Below are positions 26,596 through 41,790 of a stretch of DNA of 47,133 nucleotides, piece after piece. The translations under genes were made by a program, and so were the position numbers. Location of the stretch: contig QXVZ01029946.1 of assembly GCA_008931825.1 (NCBI GenBank), positions 1 through 47,133 on the forward strand, in the 5' to 3' direction. The notes beneath the pieces were generated by a model. The model was not told where the DNA came from and did not search any database. It worked only from the letters and a program-made list of their open reading frames with translations. This DNA comes from Phallusia fumigata. Its lineage: Eukaryota > Chordata > Ascidiacea > Phlebobranchia > Ascidiidae. Each line of letters starts with the position of its first letter. The stretch's first letter is position 1.

Positions 26596-29500
26596 ATCTT
26601 CGCATGTCACGTGCAATGACACAGCATTATTGTGTTGGATTTAGTGTGCATTATGCCAATACGCTTACAATAAACTTCTGTACGTTTAGTATAACATGCA
26701 CTTATCCTGTCTTCGCATGTTAAAAATATAAATTTAAATTACATACAACACTGAATTCCTAGTATTCTGTACCTGATTTTTTTTTGCAGGGAAATAAAAG
26801 ATGGCGTTTTCATGTATTCGAGTGGAAAAGAACGAAGATACAAAAGACAGTGGCTCCTAAGTTTTATATTTTCCGTGCTTTCTCAATGCCTCCTACAGGT
26901 GAAATGTATATTCACATAACCATTATGTTTCGGCTTAAACTGTAGCCAACCTAATATATGATTACAAATTCAGTTGCGCGCAATCCCACATGTTTTGGCT
27001 TGATTTTTTTTAACTGAGCTAATTAAGGCAATCTTCTTGTCTGTTTACTGCATATTAGATCTATTTGTTAATAGACGAGAACTTTATGACACAATTTCGA
27101 CACATTTACGACAAACTTGAATTCTGTTCGTTTTTTTCGCAGATTTTCCTCCAAATCTGGTTACACTGCTACACAAAAATTACACTCTGACACAAATAGA
27201 AGGCGGGCGGAGACGGAGACCTGTTAAAAGAATCCACGTTTTAGGTGAAACTATTACTTTTAGTGGCATGCAGTTTAGCGTGCACCTATCCTGTCTTCGC
27301 ATGAGTTCAGATTAAATTACTGTTAAAGAGTACTCGTTTACTAGGATGTTCATCGCGCAGGTACAATACTGTATTTGAATGGCTATGTTAAACTTTGCAT
27401 TATTGACGACTCATGGTCCATAGCAGACTGAGTTTTGCGTGTTTGAAGCGTTATATATTCTGTAAGGTTAAAAGTGTCAGTAAACTGATCGTCAAATTTG
27501 CGACAAAACTGTATACCATGCCTACCAAATATACATCAAGCAATGTACAACGTTACTTTTGTTGTAGATTTCCATTCAAATCCGTTTGAAGCAGGACATA
27601 TGCATTTCGACATGTATCCACATCAGCGGATGCAAGATACAAATCGATGTGACCACAGGAACCAACTTTTCCATGCAAGTAAACTGAAAAACGTCCCCTT
27701 GTTTAGACGGCGCTATAGCAGAATAAACATTTACACCCAGTTTGTTAAGAATGCCACAAGCAAATAGCACTGGCTCACCGGCACTTTTTGTATGGCCTAT
27801 ATAAATATAAAAAAGCTTTGTGTTGTCGTGTGGCTAAGTTTCGTGGACACTTCCTTGCTGTTGCTTCGAATAGTGAGTCTTTTTTGCGCAATGATTTGCA
27901 TGTTGCACGTACCATCCTGCATGTCACGTGTGTTTCGTTGACTATTTGGTTCTCAGCATCGGTAGAAGTGTCCAAAATATCAACGACTTAAATTGGTTTA
28001 ATCCTATTTGTTTGAACTTACAAAAGGAAACCTAGATTATTGAAGAAAGGCTAAAATGTGCAGCAAGAGTACTATCAGCCACACTCTTGTATCTTTTTAA
28101 TACCCTTAAACACACTTGCTATGATCGAATGGATGAGAAATTGTACACCCACAGTTAGGCCTAAATGCTCGAACTTGAATGCTGTGTCAAGTTTTGTTAC
28201 AGATACCTGTCCAGCGCCTTTCCGGAATACAAAGAATTTTCAAAACCTGCCGCAACAAAAGCAGTGGAGGACCCAAAACATGAACGTCATTTTAAACATC
28301 GTGCACCAAACGTAAGCGAACAACCATGGAACATTTTATGAGTAAGGTGTGTGTTTCAATTCTGCTTTTTATTGTGGGTGGCGTTCCGTGAAAGAATCAC
28401 ATATTTACACAGTTAAGTTAAAAGCGATGAAACGGACAACAGATTGAAACGATTCGATGTTCAACAGGTGAGTCGAGCACATTACCAGTAGACGAAGTTT
28501 AAGCAAAAGATCGATTGGTTAAACGAACTTATTTGCTGGCGGCTAATCAGGGTGTATACTGTTGAGAAAAACTATCTACCATACCATGCCAAACATGGAT
28601 TGAGCAATCTACAATAAACTTTTTACAAATACAACGAATTTTGATTTTGTTGCAGATCTTTGCACCTGGATGTCGACATGAAATCACAGCAGCGTATGCA
28701 AAATACACATCAACGATTCTATAGGAACCAGCTACTCAATGTAAGTAAACTTAAAAAATTATTATGGGCCCGTTTTTAGTCGGCGCTATAGCAGAATACA
28801 ACACTATCTAACAAAACTAAATACCATGCTAACCAATTATATCTTGAGCAATCTACCACGAATTTGATACACATACAACGAATTTATTTTGTAAATTTTG
28901 TTGCAGATTTTGGGTCCAAATCTGCTTTCAACAGCACCTGAATTTCGACATAAATTCACTACAACAGATGGAAAATACAAACGTTTTCATAGAAACCAGC
29001 CGCTGTAAGCATTTTTACAATTATCGCGCTACAGCAGAATATTGCGCCGAAAAAAATGTGTACGTTCAGTATGCAGTTATATTAAGCAAGTAGTGCAGGC
29101 TCACAAGATATTTTTTGTGATGAATATCAACTTAAAAGTGTCGTGAACACTTTACTGCTGCGACGAATAGCGAGTCCGATGTTGACTTTTGCGCAATGAT
29201 TTGCATGTTGCACTTACTATTTTGCATGTCGCTCGTGTTACGTTGACTATTCGGTTGTCAGCATCGGTAGAAGTGTTCACATTAATATATTAACCAATCT
29301 CCCCAATTATATTCGTTTAAATATGGCTTTTTAAAAGTAAACCTAGATTGGCAAAGTAAGGCCAAAATTTTATCTCAAGAATACTATCAGCCATACAGAT
29401 GTATCTTTTAATATTTGGCTTATTTGCTCGAACTTGAGTTTTTGTTGCAGATGCAGTCTGTGCAGCACCTTTCCGAAATATCAAGTGGCTTTTTCCAAAA

Positions 29501-30399
29501 CCTTCAGCAGCTAAAGCAATGGAGGAATCCGGAACATGAACATCATTCGAAGCATCGCACACCAAATCTAAGCAAACAACCGTAAATATTTTTTCATTAA
29601 GTGTGCGTTTAAATTCTGCTTTGACCCTGAACGCCAATTGCATTGATTGTATTAAACACATTGAAAAAAAACATATACTGTGCATCATTAACAGCGTTAA
29701 ACTTCTTGCTTTGTAATTCAATATTATTCTTCAAAACCTTCGACTATCAACGTGTCTGTGGGAGCCAACTGCTAAATGTGAGTAAATATTTAATCATAAA
29801 AACCACATGTTTAGCGGCGCAATAGCACAAATTGTTAAATCCCAATCATTATTGTGTACGTTGTTTAAATGTCTAAATCATTTTGTTAAGATGCAATAAA
29901 CAATGGGGGTTCAGAGGGGGCTTTTATGTGGTTAATATAAACCTTAAATACAAGACTTACATTTCGTAAAGCTAAGTTTCATGGACGCTTCTCTGCTGCT
30001 GCTTCGAATAACGAGTCCGGTGTTGATTTTTGCATGTTGCACGTACCATCCTGCATGTCACGTGTGTTAAGTTGACTATTCGGTTGTCAGCATCGGTAGA
30101 AGTGTCCACATCAAAAGTTCTAAAAGTAAATCAAGGTTAATGACCAAGAATGTCACCAACCACATTATATTAAACTTTTTAATGGCCGAAAACACGTTTG
30201 CTATATTTTAAGGTATGGAAAAATCGTACACCCACTGTTACGATTAATTACTTGAACTTGAATACTGTTGTTAGTTTTGTTGCAGAGGCCGCAGCAAATC
30301 AATGAAGGTATCCGGAACATTAACACCTTTCGAAGCATCACCCAACAAATGTAAGCAAACAACCGTAAAACACTTTTTTACCATTGTAGGTCGACTTCC

Positions 30400-30625
30400 C
30401 TGAAGGGAAATTGTTTTACTTTTCATTTTTCTTTCTCTGTAGCCTGTCCTTGCACTTTGGGGATGAAATGGTTATAGGTTATTCCGCTACCCCCTAAAAA
30501 CCGGGTCAAAATATTAATCAGAATGTCAGAATTGGATGAAATTTACACAGTAGGTATACAATGGCATTGTGGTGTAATGATTTGTTTATTTGACCCCATA
30601 ACTCGAACAGTGAACCGACAGTTAA
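30400..30625 (+). repeat. unit of the dispersed repeat seen at 2.0-3.2 kb
   Basis: It starts with cttccctgaaggga, as at 2040, then repeats the 'gggatgaaatgg', 'cgggtcaaaatattaa' and 'gaaatttacacag' blocks. Confidence 0.65.
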
Positions 30626-31651
30626 AAGTGGATGTACATACTTTTTTTAAATCGAATATTAGTGTATGTGGAAAGGCGATGTAGTGAAAGCCGTATTTTG
30701 TAGGCAAGTATTACTGCGACGTCGAGTAAAGTAAAATGGACTGCAAATCAGACCACCGGCATGCACGCAGTTAAGTTTGAACCATTTTCCTTCTATGTAA
30801 CTGATTAAACGCAATTTAAATTGATGTTTACATGACGAATTAAACTTAACACAGGAGGTGGTACAGAGTGCACGCTGACCACCCCTTGTGCGCCAATTGC
30901 ATTGATTTGCAAAAACACATTTTTAAATAACTATGAATCTCTGCATCTCTAATAGCGTTATATATCTCCTTTGCCATTTTTGTGGTATTTTCTTTCAGAA
31001 ACTTCGACAAGCACAAGTGAAGCAACCGGCATTTACAAAGTTAAGTTAAAAGCAATTTATTTCTGTCTAACTTAACAAACGTAATTTAAACTTGTGTCTT
31101 CAAACGAAATAAACGTATTACGGAGGTGGTACAGAGTGCACGCTGACCGCCCCTGTATGCCAATTGAATTAATTGTACTAAACACATTTTTGTAACAACT
31201 ATGCATCGCTTAAATATCTCGCTTTGTGATTAGCTTTGCGAGATTATTTTTTCAGATCCTTCGACTTGCCATGATTACAGGAGACAATCACTGATTTGAA
31301 ACAAACAACTGATTGAAATGATAGGTATGTCGAGCACATTACCAATAAACGCAACTTAAGTAAAAGATAATGCTGTAAAATGAAGGTTGACGTTGACTAT
31401 TCGGTTGTCAGCATCGGCTTAAGTGTAAAAAACGCAATCCCTAAGCATAATCGTTTAAACTTATGGTAGTTTAGCTTCGCAACTAAGTCTAATGCGCAAC
31501 AAGAATACCATTGCTGTACTATTATTTAAATGCATAGGAACAAGAATACTAGTCTGATTTCTAACCGTAAAACATATTTAATGTATTTAAATGCATAGGA
31601 AATCTTGTATAATATGCTAAATTACAAGCTGTGTTTTTAGTTTTGTTACAG

Positions 31652-31762
31652 ATTTTTGTGTGTCACTGTTCCGAAATATCGAATGGATTGCAAAACCTGC
31701 AGCAGCAAATGCAATGGAGATATCTGGAACAAGAACGTTTTTCGAAGCATCACGCAACAATT
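31652..31762 (+). CDS. open cassette exon 1 of the array
   Basis: It is 111 nt and open in phase 0 (CHCSEISNGLQNLQQQMQWR), between ttttgttacag and gtaagc. A second frame that begins like exon 3 of the small gene is also open, so the frame in use, if any, is not settled. Confidence 0.25.
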
Positions 31763-34454
31763 GTAAGCAAACAACTGCAAACATTTTCCATGTTATGTTT
31801 GTGTTTAGGTATTGCTTATCATTGTTTTTGGACAGAGAAAAATACAAAAGGGTTTACAAATTTGACAATTTATACAGTTAAGATCAAATCAATTTCTTTG
31901 GAGTGCACACATACGCTAATTGATATAATTTGTAACAACTTTGCATCACTTAAATATCTCGCTTTGTTATTTTGTGAAGTTGCGAGGACACTTTCCTGTT
32001 GCTGCTTCGAATAGTGAGCATAGATGTTTTGTAATTATTTGCATGTCGCACTTACTATTTTGCATGTCACGAGTGTTCCGTTGACTATTCGGTTGTCAGC
32101 TTCGGTAGAAGTGTCCACATCACAACATTAACGAGTTCCACCATAATCGTTTCAACCTGTGGCAGTTTAGTATCGTAAGTTAGTCTAATGTGCAGCAAGA
32201 ATACCATTTCTATACTATTATGTCTGATTACTAATCTTTAACATATTGCTATATTTAAATGCATAGGAAATATTGTTTAATAGTCTTAATTACCCGAACT
32301 TACAAGCTGTGTTGTTAGTTTTGTTGCAGATTTTTGTCCAACACATTTGCGAAATATCGAATGGATTGCAAAACCTACAGCAGCAAATGTAATGGAGGTT
32401 TCCGGGACATCAACGTTATTCGAGGCATCACACAACAAATGTAAGCAAACATTAGTAAAACACATTCTTTGTTTGGTGAGTGTTTGAATTCTGGATGTCG
32501 TTTTTTTGTAGACAACTATTACTGCAACGGAGAAAGAAACGAATCGACTACGAATCTGACAACTGCATTTACACAATTAAGTTCAAATCAATTACTAAAA
32601 TGCAACTAATTAAACTCAGTTTAAATTTTTGACAAAACTACGAAATAAACTTAATACAGAGATGTTTAAAAGGAAAAAAAACTTGCGTTTTTGTGAAGCT
32701 AAGTTTCGTGGACGCTTTTCTGTTGCTGTTTCAAATAGTGAGCTTGGATTTTTTGTAATTATTTGCATGTCGCACTTGCTATTTTACATATCACGTATGT
32801 TCCGTTGACCATTCGGTTGTCTGCATCTATAGAAGTGTCCACATCAAAACATTAACGCGTTACCCAAGTATAATCGTTTAAACTTATGGTAATTTAGTTT
32901 GACAAGTAACCCCAGACTAACCCTAACACATTTGCTGCATTTAAATGTATAGGAAATCTTGTAGCGAATGTGAGGAGTAATTACTCGAACTTACAAGCTG
33001 TGTTGTTAGTTTTGTTGCAGTTTATCCAACACTGTTCCGAAATATCCAATGGATTGCAAAACCTGCAGCAGCTGAAACAATGGAGGTTTCCGGAACATGA
33101 ACATTATTCGAAGCATCACACAACAAATGTAAGTAAACAAGAGTAAAACACTTTCTACGTTAAGTGTGTGTTTGAATTCTGTATGTCGTTGTTTTTGTAG
33201 ACAACTATTTTTGCGACGGAGAAAAAAACGAATGGACTACGAATCAGACAACTGCAAAATGTACAAGAGGCTTCATTATTACTCGTACATATAAGCTGTG
33301 TTGTTACTTGTAAGTTTTGTTGCAGATTTTATTTCAACACCGTTCTGAAATGTCTAAGAGATTGCAAAACCTGCAGCAACAAAAGCAATAGAGGTTTCCG
33401 GAACATGAACGTTATTTGAAGCACAACACACCAAATGTAAGCAAACAACAGTTAAACACTTTCTACTTGATGTGTGTGTTAATGTCGTTGTTTTTGTGAA
33501 GTATTACTGTTACAAAGTATTGTTGCATTCTATTACGTCTTATTACTAACCTTAAACAGATTTGCTGTGTTTTGATGCATCGGAAATCTTGTGCTGAATG
33601 TTAGGCTCAATTACTCGAACTTACAAGCTGTGTTGTTAGTTTTGTTACAGATTTCTGTCCAACACCGTTTCGAATTGTAGAGTGGATTGCATAAGCTGCA
33701 GCAAAAGCCATGGAGCATCCCGCACCAAATGAAAGTAAACATCAGTAAAACTCTTTCTACTTAAAGTGTGTTAAAATTCTGCATATCGTTGTTTTTGTAG
33801 ACAAGTATTGCTGCCACGGTGAAAGAAACGAATTGACTACGAATCAGACAACAGCCATTTACACAGTTAAGTTAAATCAATTACTTAAAATGCAACTAAA
33901 CAAACCTAATTAAAATTGCTGATTAAACAACGAAATAAACTTAATACGGAGGTGGTACAGAGTGCACGCTGACCGCCAATGTACGCCAATTCAATTAATT
34001 GTACTAAACACATTTTTGTTACAACTATGTATCACTAAAATATCTCGCTTCGTGTAATTTTTTTTCAGATCCTTCGACTTACCCTGGTTACAGGAGACGA
34101 TCACTAATTTGAAACAAACAACTGATCGAAATGATAGGTATGTCGAGCATATCACTAATAAACGCAACTTGAGAAAAAAATAAGGTTGTAAAATCAATAA
34201 AATATTTGGTTATGTGAAGTTTGACGTTCACTGTTCGGTTGTCAGCATCGGCTTAGGTGTCCCCTTCTAACTATTAACACATTCCCCAAGCATAATTGTT
34301 TAAACTTATGGCAGTTTTAGCTTCGCAAGCAAGCCAAATGTACAGAAAGAATACCATCGCTATACTAATATGCCTGATCACTAACCTGAAACATATTGCT
34401 GCATTTAAATGCATAGGAAATCCTGTACCCAATATTAGGCCACATTGTTGTTAG

Positions 34455-36360
34455 TTTTGTTGCAGATTTCTGTCCAACACCGTTGCGAAATATCGAATGG
34501 ATTGCAAATCCTGCAGCAGCAAATGCAATGGAGGTTTCCGGAATACGGATATTATTCGAAGCATCGCACACCATATGTAAGCAAACAACAGTAAAATACT
34601 TTTTACGTTAAGTGTGTGTTTAAATTCTGTATGTTGTTGTTTTTGTAGATAATTATTTACGCGAAAGAGAAAGACACAAATAGACTACGAATCAGACAAC
34701 CGCCATTTACACAGTTAAGTTCAAATCAATTTCTTAAAAATGCAACCAATTGAACGGCATTTTAATTTTGGACTAAACAATTAAACCTAATACGAAGATG
34801 GTTAAAAGTAAACATCTTACGTTTTCGCAAAGCTAAGTTTCGTGGACACTTTCTTGTTGCGGCTCCGAATAGTGAGCATGGATTTTTCGTAACGATTTGC
34901 ATGTCGCACTTACTGTTTTGCATGTCACGTATATTCCGTTGACCATTCGGTTGTCAGCAACGGCAGAAGTGTCCACATCAAAAAATTAATGCGTTACCCA
35001 AGCACAATCGTTTAAACTTATGGTAATTTAGTTTGACAAGTAACCCCAGATTAACCCTAAACATATTTGCTGTATTTAAATGCATATGAAATCTTTTACC
35101 GAATGTTAAGCTTAATTACTCGAACTTACAATCTGTGTTTTTAGCTTTGTTGCAGATTTTTGTCCACCACCGTTCCGAAATATCGAATGGATTGCATAAC
35201 CTGCAGCTGCAAAAGCACTGGAGGTATCCGGAACATCAACGTTATTTGAAGCATCACACACCAAATGTAAGCAAACAACCGTAAAACATTCTTTACGTTA
35301 AGTGTGTGTTGATATTGCAACGACGAAAAAAGAAACGAATGGAGTACGAATCAGACAAGGGGCATTTTCACAGTTAAGTTCAAATCAATTTCTAAAATGC
35401 AACTAATTGAACGCAGTTTAAATTTTTGACTAAACAACGAAACAAACGTAATATGGAGATGTTTAAAGGGACAAAGACTTGCGTTTTCGTGAAGTTAAGT
35501 TTCGTGGACGCTTTTCCGTTGCTGCTTAGAATAGTGAACATGTTTTTTACGTAATTATTTGCATGTCGCACTTACTATTTTTATGTCACGTATGTTCTGT
35601 TCACTATTCGGTTGTCAGCATCAGTAGAAGTGTCCACACCAAAACATTATCGAATATCCCATAATCGTTTAAACTTATGGTAGTTTAGTTTCGCATTTAA
35701 GTGTATTCTGCTGCAAGAATATCATCGCTATTACTCGAACTTACAAGCTGTGTTTTACTTTTGTTGCAGATTTCTGTCCAACACCGTTGCGAAATCGAAT
35801 GGATTGCAAAACCTGCAGCAGCAAATGCAATGGAGGTTTCCGGAATACGGATATTATTCGGAGCATCGCACACCATATGTAAGCAAACAACAGTAAAATA
35901 CTTTTTACGTTAAGTGTGTGTTTAAATTCTGTATGTTGTTGTTTTTGTAGATAATTATTTACGCGAAAGAGAAAGACACAGATAGACTACGAATCAGACA
36001 ACCGCCATTTACACAGTTAAGTTCAAATCAATTTCTTAAAAATGCAACTAATTGAACGCAATTTTAATTTTGGACTAAACAAATAAACCTAATACGAAGA
36101 TGGTTAAAAGTAAACATCTTACGTTTTCGCAAAGCTGAGTTTCGTGGACGCTTTCTTGTTGCTGCTCCGAATAGTGAGCATGGATTTTTCATAATGGTTT
36201 GCATGTCGCACTTACAGTTTTGCATGTCACGTATGTTTCGTTGACTATTCGGTTGTCAGCAACGGCAGAAGCGTCCACATCAAAAAATTAATGCGTTACC
36301 CAAGCACAATCGTTTCAACTAACGGTAATTTAGTTTGACAAGGAACCCCAGACTAACACT
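34455..36360 (+). repeat. recently duplicated monomer pair inside the array
   Basis: About 600 bp from 34455 is almost identical to about 600 bp from 35758. They share rare variants such as 'gaatacggatattattcg' in the cassette and 'cagcaacggcagaag' in the inverted-repeat element. Confidence 0.7.
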
Positions 36361-37529
36361 AAACACATTTGCTGTATTTAAATGCATGGGAAATCTTGTA
36401 CCGAATGTTAGGCTTAATTACTCGAACTTACAAGCTGTGTTGTTAGTTTTGTTACAGGTTTCTGTCCAACACCGTTCTGAATTGTAGAGTGGGTTGCATA
36501 TGCTGCAGCAGCGGAAGCAATGAAGGTATCCAGGACATGTACGTTATTCGAAGCATCGCACACCAAATGTAAGTAAACGTCAGTAAAACATTTTTTACAT
36601 GTTTTACACGGTGTTTATTTAAATTCTGCATGTTGTTGTTTTGTAGACAACTATATCCGCAAAGGACAAAGAAACAAATAGACTACGAATCAGACAACTG
36701 CCATTTACACAGTTAAGTTCAAATCAATTTCTAAAAATGCAACTAATTTAACGCAATTGGATATTTTGACTAAACAACGAAACAAAGGTAACACGAAGAT
36801 GGTCAAAAGTAAACATCTTGCGTTTTCGTAAAGCTAAGTTTCGTGGACACTTTTCCGTTGCTGCTCCGAATAGTGAGCATGGATTTTTCGCACTTATTTG
36901 CATGTTACACTTTCTATTTTGCCTGTCATGTATGTTCCGTTGACCATTCGGTTGTCAGCATCGGAAGAAGTGTCCACATTATATTAGTAACGCTTTTCCC
37001 AAGATTCATCGCTTTAACTTACGGTAGTTTAGCTTCACAAATAAGCCCAGATCAGTTTATAAACGATAAAACATGTAACAAGAATACCACCGCTATATAT
37101 TAGGTCTGATTACTAACCTTAACACATTTTCTGTATTTAAATGCATAGGAAATCTTGTACCGAATGTTAGGCTTAATTACTCGAACTTACAAGCTGTGTT
37201 GTTAGTTTTGTTGCAGATTTTTGTCCAACACTGTTCCGAAATATCGAATTGATTGCAAAACCTGCAGCAGCAAACCCAATGGAGGTTTCCGGAACATGAA
37301 CGTTATTCGAAGCAGCTCACACAAATGTAAGCAAACATCAGTAATACACTTTCTACGTTATGTTTGTGTTTAAGTATGGCTTATCATTGTGTTTGCACTG
37401 AGAAAGATACAAAAGTGATTGCGAATTTGACAACCGGAATTTACACATTTAAGTTAGAATCAATTTCTTGAAATGCAATTAATTAAACGCAATTGGAAAT
37501 TTTGACGAATCAATGGAATAAACTTAATA

Positions 37530-37725
37530 CGAAGGTGGCCCAGAGTGCACGCTGACCGCCCCTGTACGCCAATTCAATTAATTCTAATAAACAGATTTAT
37601 GTAACAACTATGCATCACTTAAATATCTCGCTTTGTTTAAATTTTTTTCAGATCCTTCTACTTGCCCTGCTCACAGGAGACAATCACTGATATGAAACAA
37701 ACAACTGATTGAAATGATAGGTATG
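37530..37725 (+). repeat. 'gtgcacgctgacc' module with exon-like 3' part, type copy
   Basis: Each module has 'ggtacagagtgcacgctgaccgcc', then 'ccaattcaattaatt', then a tttttttcag acceptor, a ~68-base exon-like stretch and a gtatgtcgag donor. Copies end near 31325, 34140, 37725, 38520, 39230, 40770 and 42180. In most, one frame reads FDLPWLQETITDLKQTTD and then a stop, as a last coding exon might. The copy near 42120 has a TGA inside it. Confidence 0.6.
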
Positions 37726-40700
37726 TCGAGCACATTACCAATAAACGCAGCTTAAGTAAAAGATAATGCTGTAAAATTAATAAAATTTGGTTTACTGAAG
37801 GTTCACGTTGACTATTGGGTTGTCAGCATCGGCTAAAGTGTCCACATGAAAACAACCGGCGTTACAAATTTGACGACCGGCATTTATCAGTTTCTTTGGA
37901 GTGCACGCTGACCCTCCCTGTACACCAAATGAATTAATTGTGTTGTCAGCATCTGCTTAAGTGTCAACATCAAAACATTAACGTGTTACCCAAGCATAAT
38001 CGTTTAAACTTATGGTAGTTTAGTATCGTAAGTAAGTCTAATGTGCAACAAGAATACCATTCCTATACTGTTATGTCTGATTTCTAACCTTAAACATATT
38101 GCTATATTTGAATGCATAGGAAATATTGTATAATATGCTTAATTACTCGAATTTACAAGCTGTGTTGTTAGTTTTGTTGCAGATGTCTATCCAACACCGT
38201 TGCGAAATATCGAATAGATTGCAAAACCTGCAGCAGCAAAAGCAATGGAGGTTTCCGGAACACGAACGTTCTTCGAAGCACATCACATAAAATGTAAGTA
38301 AACATTAGTAAAACACTTTCTATGTTATGTTTAAAATCTGCTTGTAGGAGGTGGTACAAAGTTCACGCTGTCCGCCCATGTATGTACAAAACACATTTTT
38401 ACAACAACTGTGAATCACTTAAATATCTCGCTTTGTGTATTATTTTTTCTAGAACCTTCGGCTTACCCTGGTTACAGGAGACAGTCACTGATTTGAAACA
38501 AACAACTGATTGAAATGATAGGTATGTCGAGCACATTGCCAATAAACGCAACTTGAGTAAAAGACAATACTGTAAAATCAACAAAAAATTGTGTTCAGGT
38601 TGACGGCGTTGACTATTCTAATCGTTTCAACTTATGGTAGTTTAGCTTGGCAAGTAAGCCTAATCTGCAACAAAAATACCATCGCTATACTATTATGTCT
38701 GATTTCTAACCTTAAGCACCTTGCTGTATTTGAATGCATAGGAAGTTTTGTATTATAGCCTTAGTTGTTACTCGTACATACAAGCTGTTTTGTTACTTGA
38801 AAGTTTTGTTACAGATTTCTTTCCAACACCAACTGAAATGTCCAATAGATTGCAAAACGTGCAGCAGGAAAACCAATGGAGGTATGCGGAACATGAACGT
38901 TATTCGAAGCATCACACAACAAATGTAAGTAAACACCAGTAAAACATTGGCATTTACACAGTTAAGTTCAAATCAATTTCTTGAAATGCATCTGCTTAAA
39001 CGCAATTGGACGCATCGAAATGAAAAAATATGGAGGTGGTACAGAGTGCAAGCTGACCGCCCCTGTACGCCAATTCAATTAATTCTACAAAACACATTTT
39101 TGTAACAACTATGCATCACTTAAATATCTCGCTTTGTTATTAGCTTTGTGTAATTTTTTCAGAACCTTCGACTTACCTGGTTACAGGAGACAATCACTGA
39201 TTTAAAACAAACAACTGATTGAAATGATAGGTGTGTCGAGCACATTACCAATAAATCCAGCTTGAGTAAAATTTAATGCTGTAAAATCAATTAGAACCTT
39301 TGTTTGGTGATGGTTGACTTTGCCTATTCGATTGTCCGCGTCAAAATAGTAACGCATTCCCTAAGCATATTCGCTTAAAATTATATATTGGTTTCGCTTT
39401 GCAAGCCTCGAACAGTGAATGAACGCTAAAATAAGCAGCAAAAATACCATCGCTATATATTATGTCTGATTACTAACCTTGAACACATTTGCTGTATTTA
39501 TATGCATAGGAAATCTTGTACCGAATGTTAAGCTTAATTAATCGAACGTACAAGCTGTGTTGTTGGTTTTGGTACAGATTTTTTTCCAACACCGTTCTGT
39601 TATATCGAATGGATTGCAAAACCTGCAGCAGCAAAAGTAATGGAGGTTTCCGGAACATGAACGTTATTCGAAGCATCACGCAACAAACGTAAGTAAACAT
39701 CAGCAAAACCCTCCTACGTTAATTGTTTGTTTAAATTCTCTATGTCGTTGTTTTTGTAGACAACTATTACTGCGACGGAGAAAGAAACGAATCGACTACA
39801 AATCAGACAACTGCCCTTTTCACAGTTAAGTTCAAATCCATTTCTAAAAATGCTACTAATTGAACGCAGTTGAAATTGTTGACTAAACAACGAAATAAAC
39901 CTAATTCGGAGATGGTAAACATAAAAAAAATCTTGCGTTTTCGTGAAGCTAAGTTTCGTGGACACTTTTCTGTTGCTGCTTCAAATAGTGAACATAGATT
40001 TTTCGTAATTATTTGCATTTTGCACTTACTATTTTGCATGTCACGTACATTCCGTTGACTATTCGGTTGTCAGCATCGGTAGAAGTGTCCACATCAAAAC
40101 ATTAACGAGTTCCCCCATAATCGTTTCAACTTGAGGTAGTTTAGTTTGACAAGTAAACTTAGACTAACCTTAAGCACATTTACTTTATTCAAATGCTTAG
40201 GAAATGTTGCCGTGAATATAATTACTCGAACTTACAAGCTGTATTGTTGGTTTTGTTGCAGATTTTTGTCCAACACTGTTGCGAAATCGAATGGATTGCG
40301 AAACCTGCAGCCGCAAAAGCAATAGAGACATCTGGAACCTGAACGTTTTTCTAAGCATCACACAACAAATGTAAGCAAACATCAGTAAAACACTTTCTAC
40401 GTTTAGTGTGTATTAAAATTCTGCTTATTGTTGTGTTTGCACAGAGAAAGATACAAAAGAGACTACGAATTTGACAACCGCTATTTATACAGTTAAGTTC
40501 AAATCCAATTTCCAAAAATGCAACTAATTAAAAGCAAATGGAAATTTTTACTAATCAACCAAGCAAACTGAATACGGAGGTGGTACAGAGTGCACGCTGA
40601 CCGCCCCTGTACGCCAATTCAATTAATTGTACCTAACACATTTTTGTGACAACTATAAATATCTCGCATTGTTATTCGCTTGGTGCAATTTTTTTCAGAT

Positions 40701-41679
40701 TTATCGACTTGCCCTGGTTACAGGAGACAATCACTAATTTCAAACAAACAACTGATTGAAATGATAGGTATGTCGAGCACAATACCAATAAACACAGCTT
40801 AAGTAAAATTTAATGCTGTAAAATCAATTAAAACATTTGTTTGGTGAAGGTTGACGTTGCCTATTCGATTGTCCGTGTCAAAATAGTAACGCATTCCCCA
40901 AGCGTAATCGCTTAAGCTTGTGGTAGTTTACCTTCACAAGCCTCGAACAGTGAATGAACGCTAAAATAAGCAGCAAGTATGTCACCGCTATATATTATGT
41001 GTGATTATTAAACTTTTCCTGTATTTGAATGCATAGGTAATCCTGTATTGAATATTAAGCTTAATTACTCGAACTTACAAGCTGTGTTGTTGGTTTTGTT
41101 ACAGATTTATTTCCAACACCGTTCCGAATTGAAGTGGATTGCGATTGCTGCAGCAGCAATCGGGAACATGAACATTATTCGAGACATCACACAACAAATG
41201 TAAGCAAACAACAGTAGTTTAAGCATGTGTTTAAATTCTGCACGAATCGACTACAAATCAGACAACTGCCAATTACACAGTTAAGTTCAAATCAATAACA
41301 TAAAAAGCTATTAATTAACCGCTATTCAAATTCTTGACTAAACAACGAAATAAACTTAATACGAATATATTTAAAAGTAAAAACTTTAGTTTTCGTGAAG
41401 CTGTTTCGTGGACACTTTACTGTTGCTGTTTCGAATAGTGAGCATGGATTTTTTGTAATGGTTTGCATGTCGCATTTACTATTTTGCCTGTCCCTTGTGA
41501 CGTTAAACATTAACGCGTTACCCAAGTATAATCGTTTAAACTTACGGTAATTTAGTTTGACAAGTAACCCCAGACTAACCCTGAACACACTTGCTGTATT
41601 TGAATGCATAGGAAATCTTTTACCGAATATTAAGCTTAATTACTCGAACTTACCATCTGTGTTGTTGATTTTGTTACAG

Positions 41680-41790
41680 ATTTTTGCCCAACGCTGTTCC
41701 GAAATGTCGAATGGATTGCAAAACCTGCAACAGCAAAAGCAATGGAGATTCCTGGAACATGAACTTTTTTTGAAGCATCACATAACAAAT
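41680..41790 (+). CDS. open cassette exon 16 of the array
   Basis: 111 nt, open in phase 0 (SEMSNGLQNLQQQKQWRF), acceptor ttttgttacag, donor gtaagc. Coding use is unproven. Confidence 0.25.

Larger units (their letters stand above)
25939..31640 (+). pseudogene. diverged, broken copies of small-gene and cassette exons
   Basis: Exon-like copies occur at 26294-26389 (open, NSVQHLAEISGGLRNLKQQ), 26775-26850, 27140-27245, 27559-27700, 28203-28311 (shifted), 28657-28740, 28906-29007, 29451-29567 (open, but donor changed to ct) and about 30287-30350 (truncated). Most keep a ttttgttgcag-type acceptor. Stops, shifts and lost donors make them mostly non-functional. Inverted-repeat elements and one dispersed-repeat unit are interspersed. 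Copies here differ more than in the array that follows. Confidence 0.6.
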
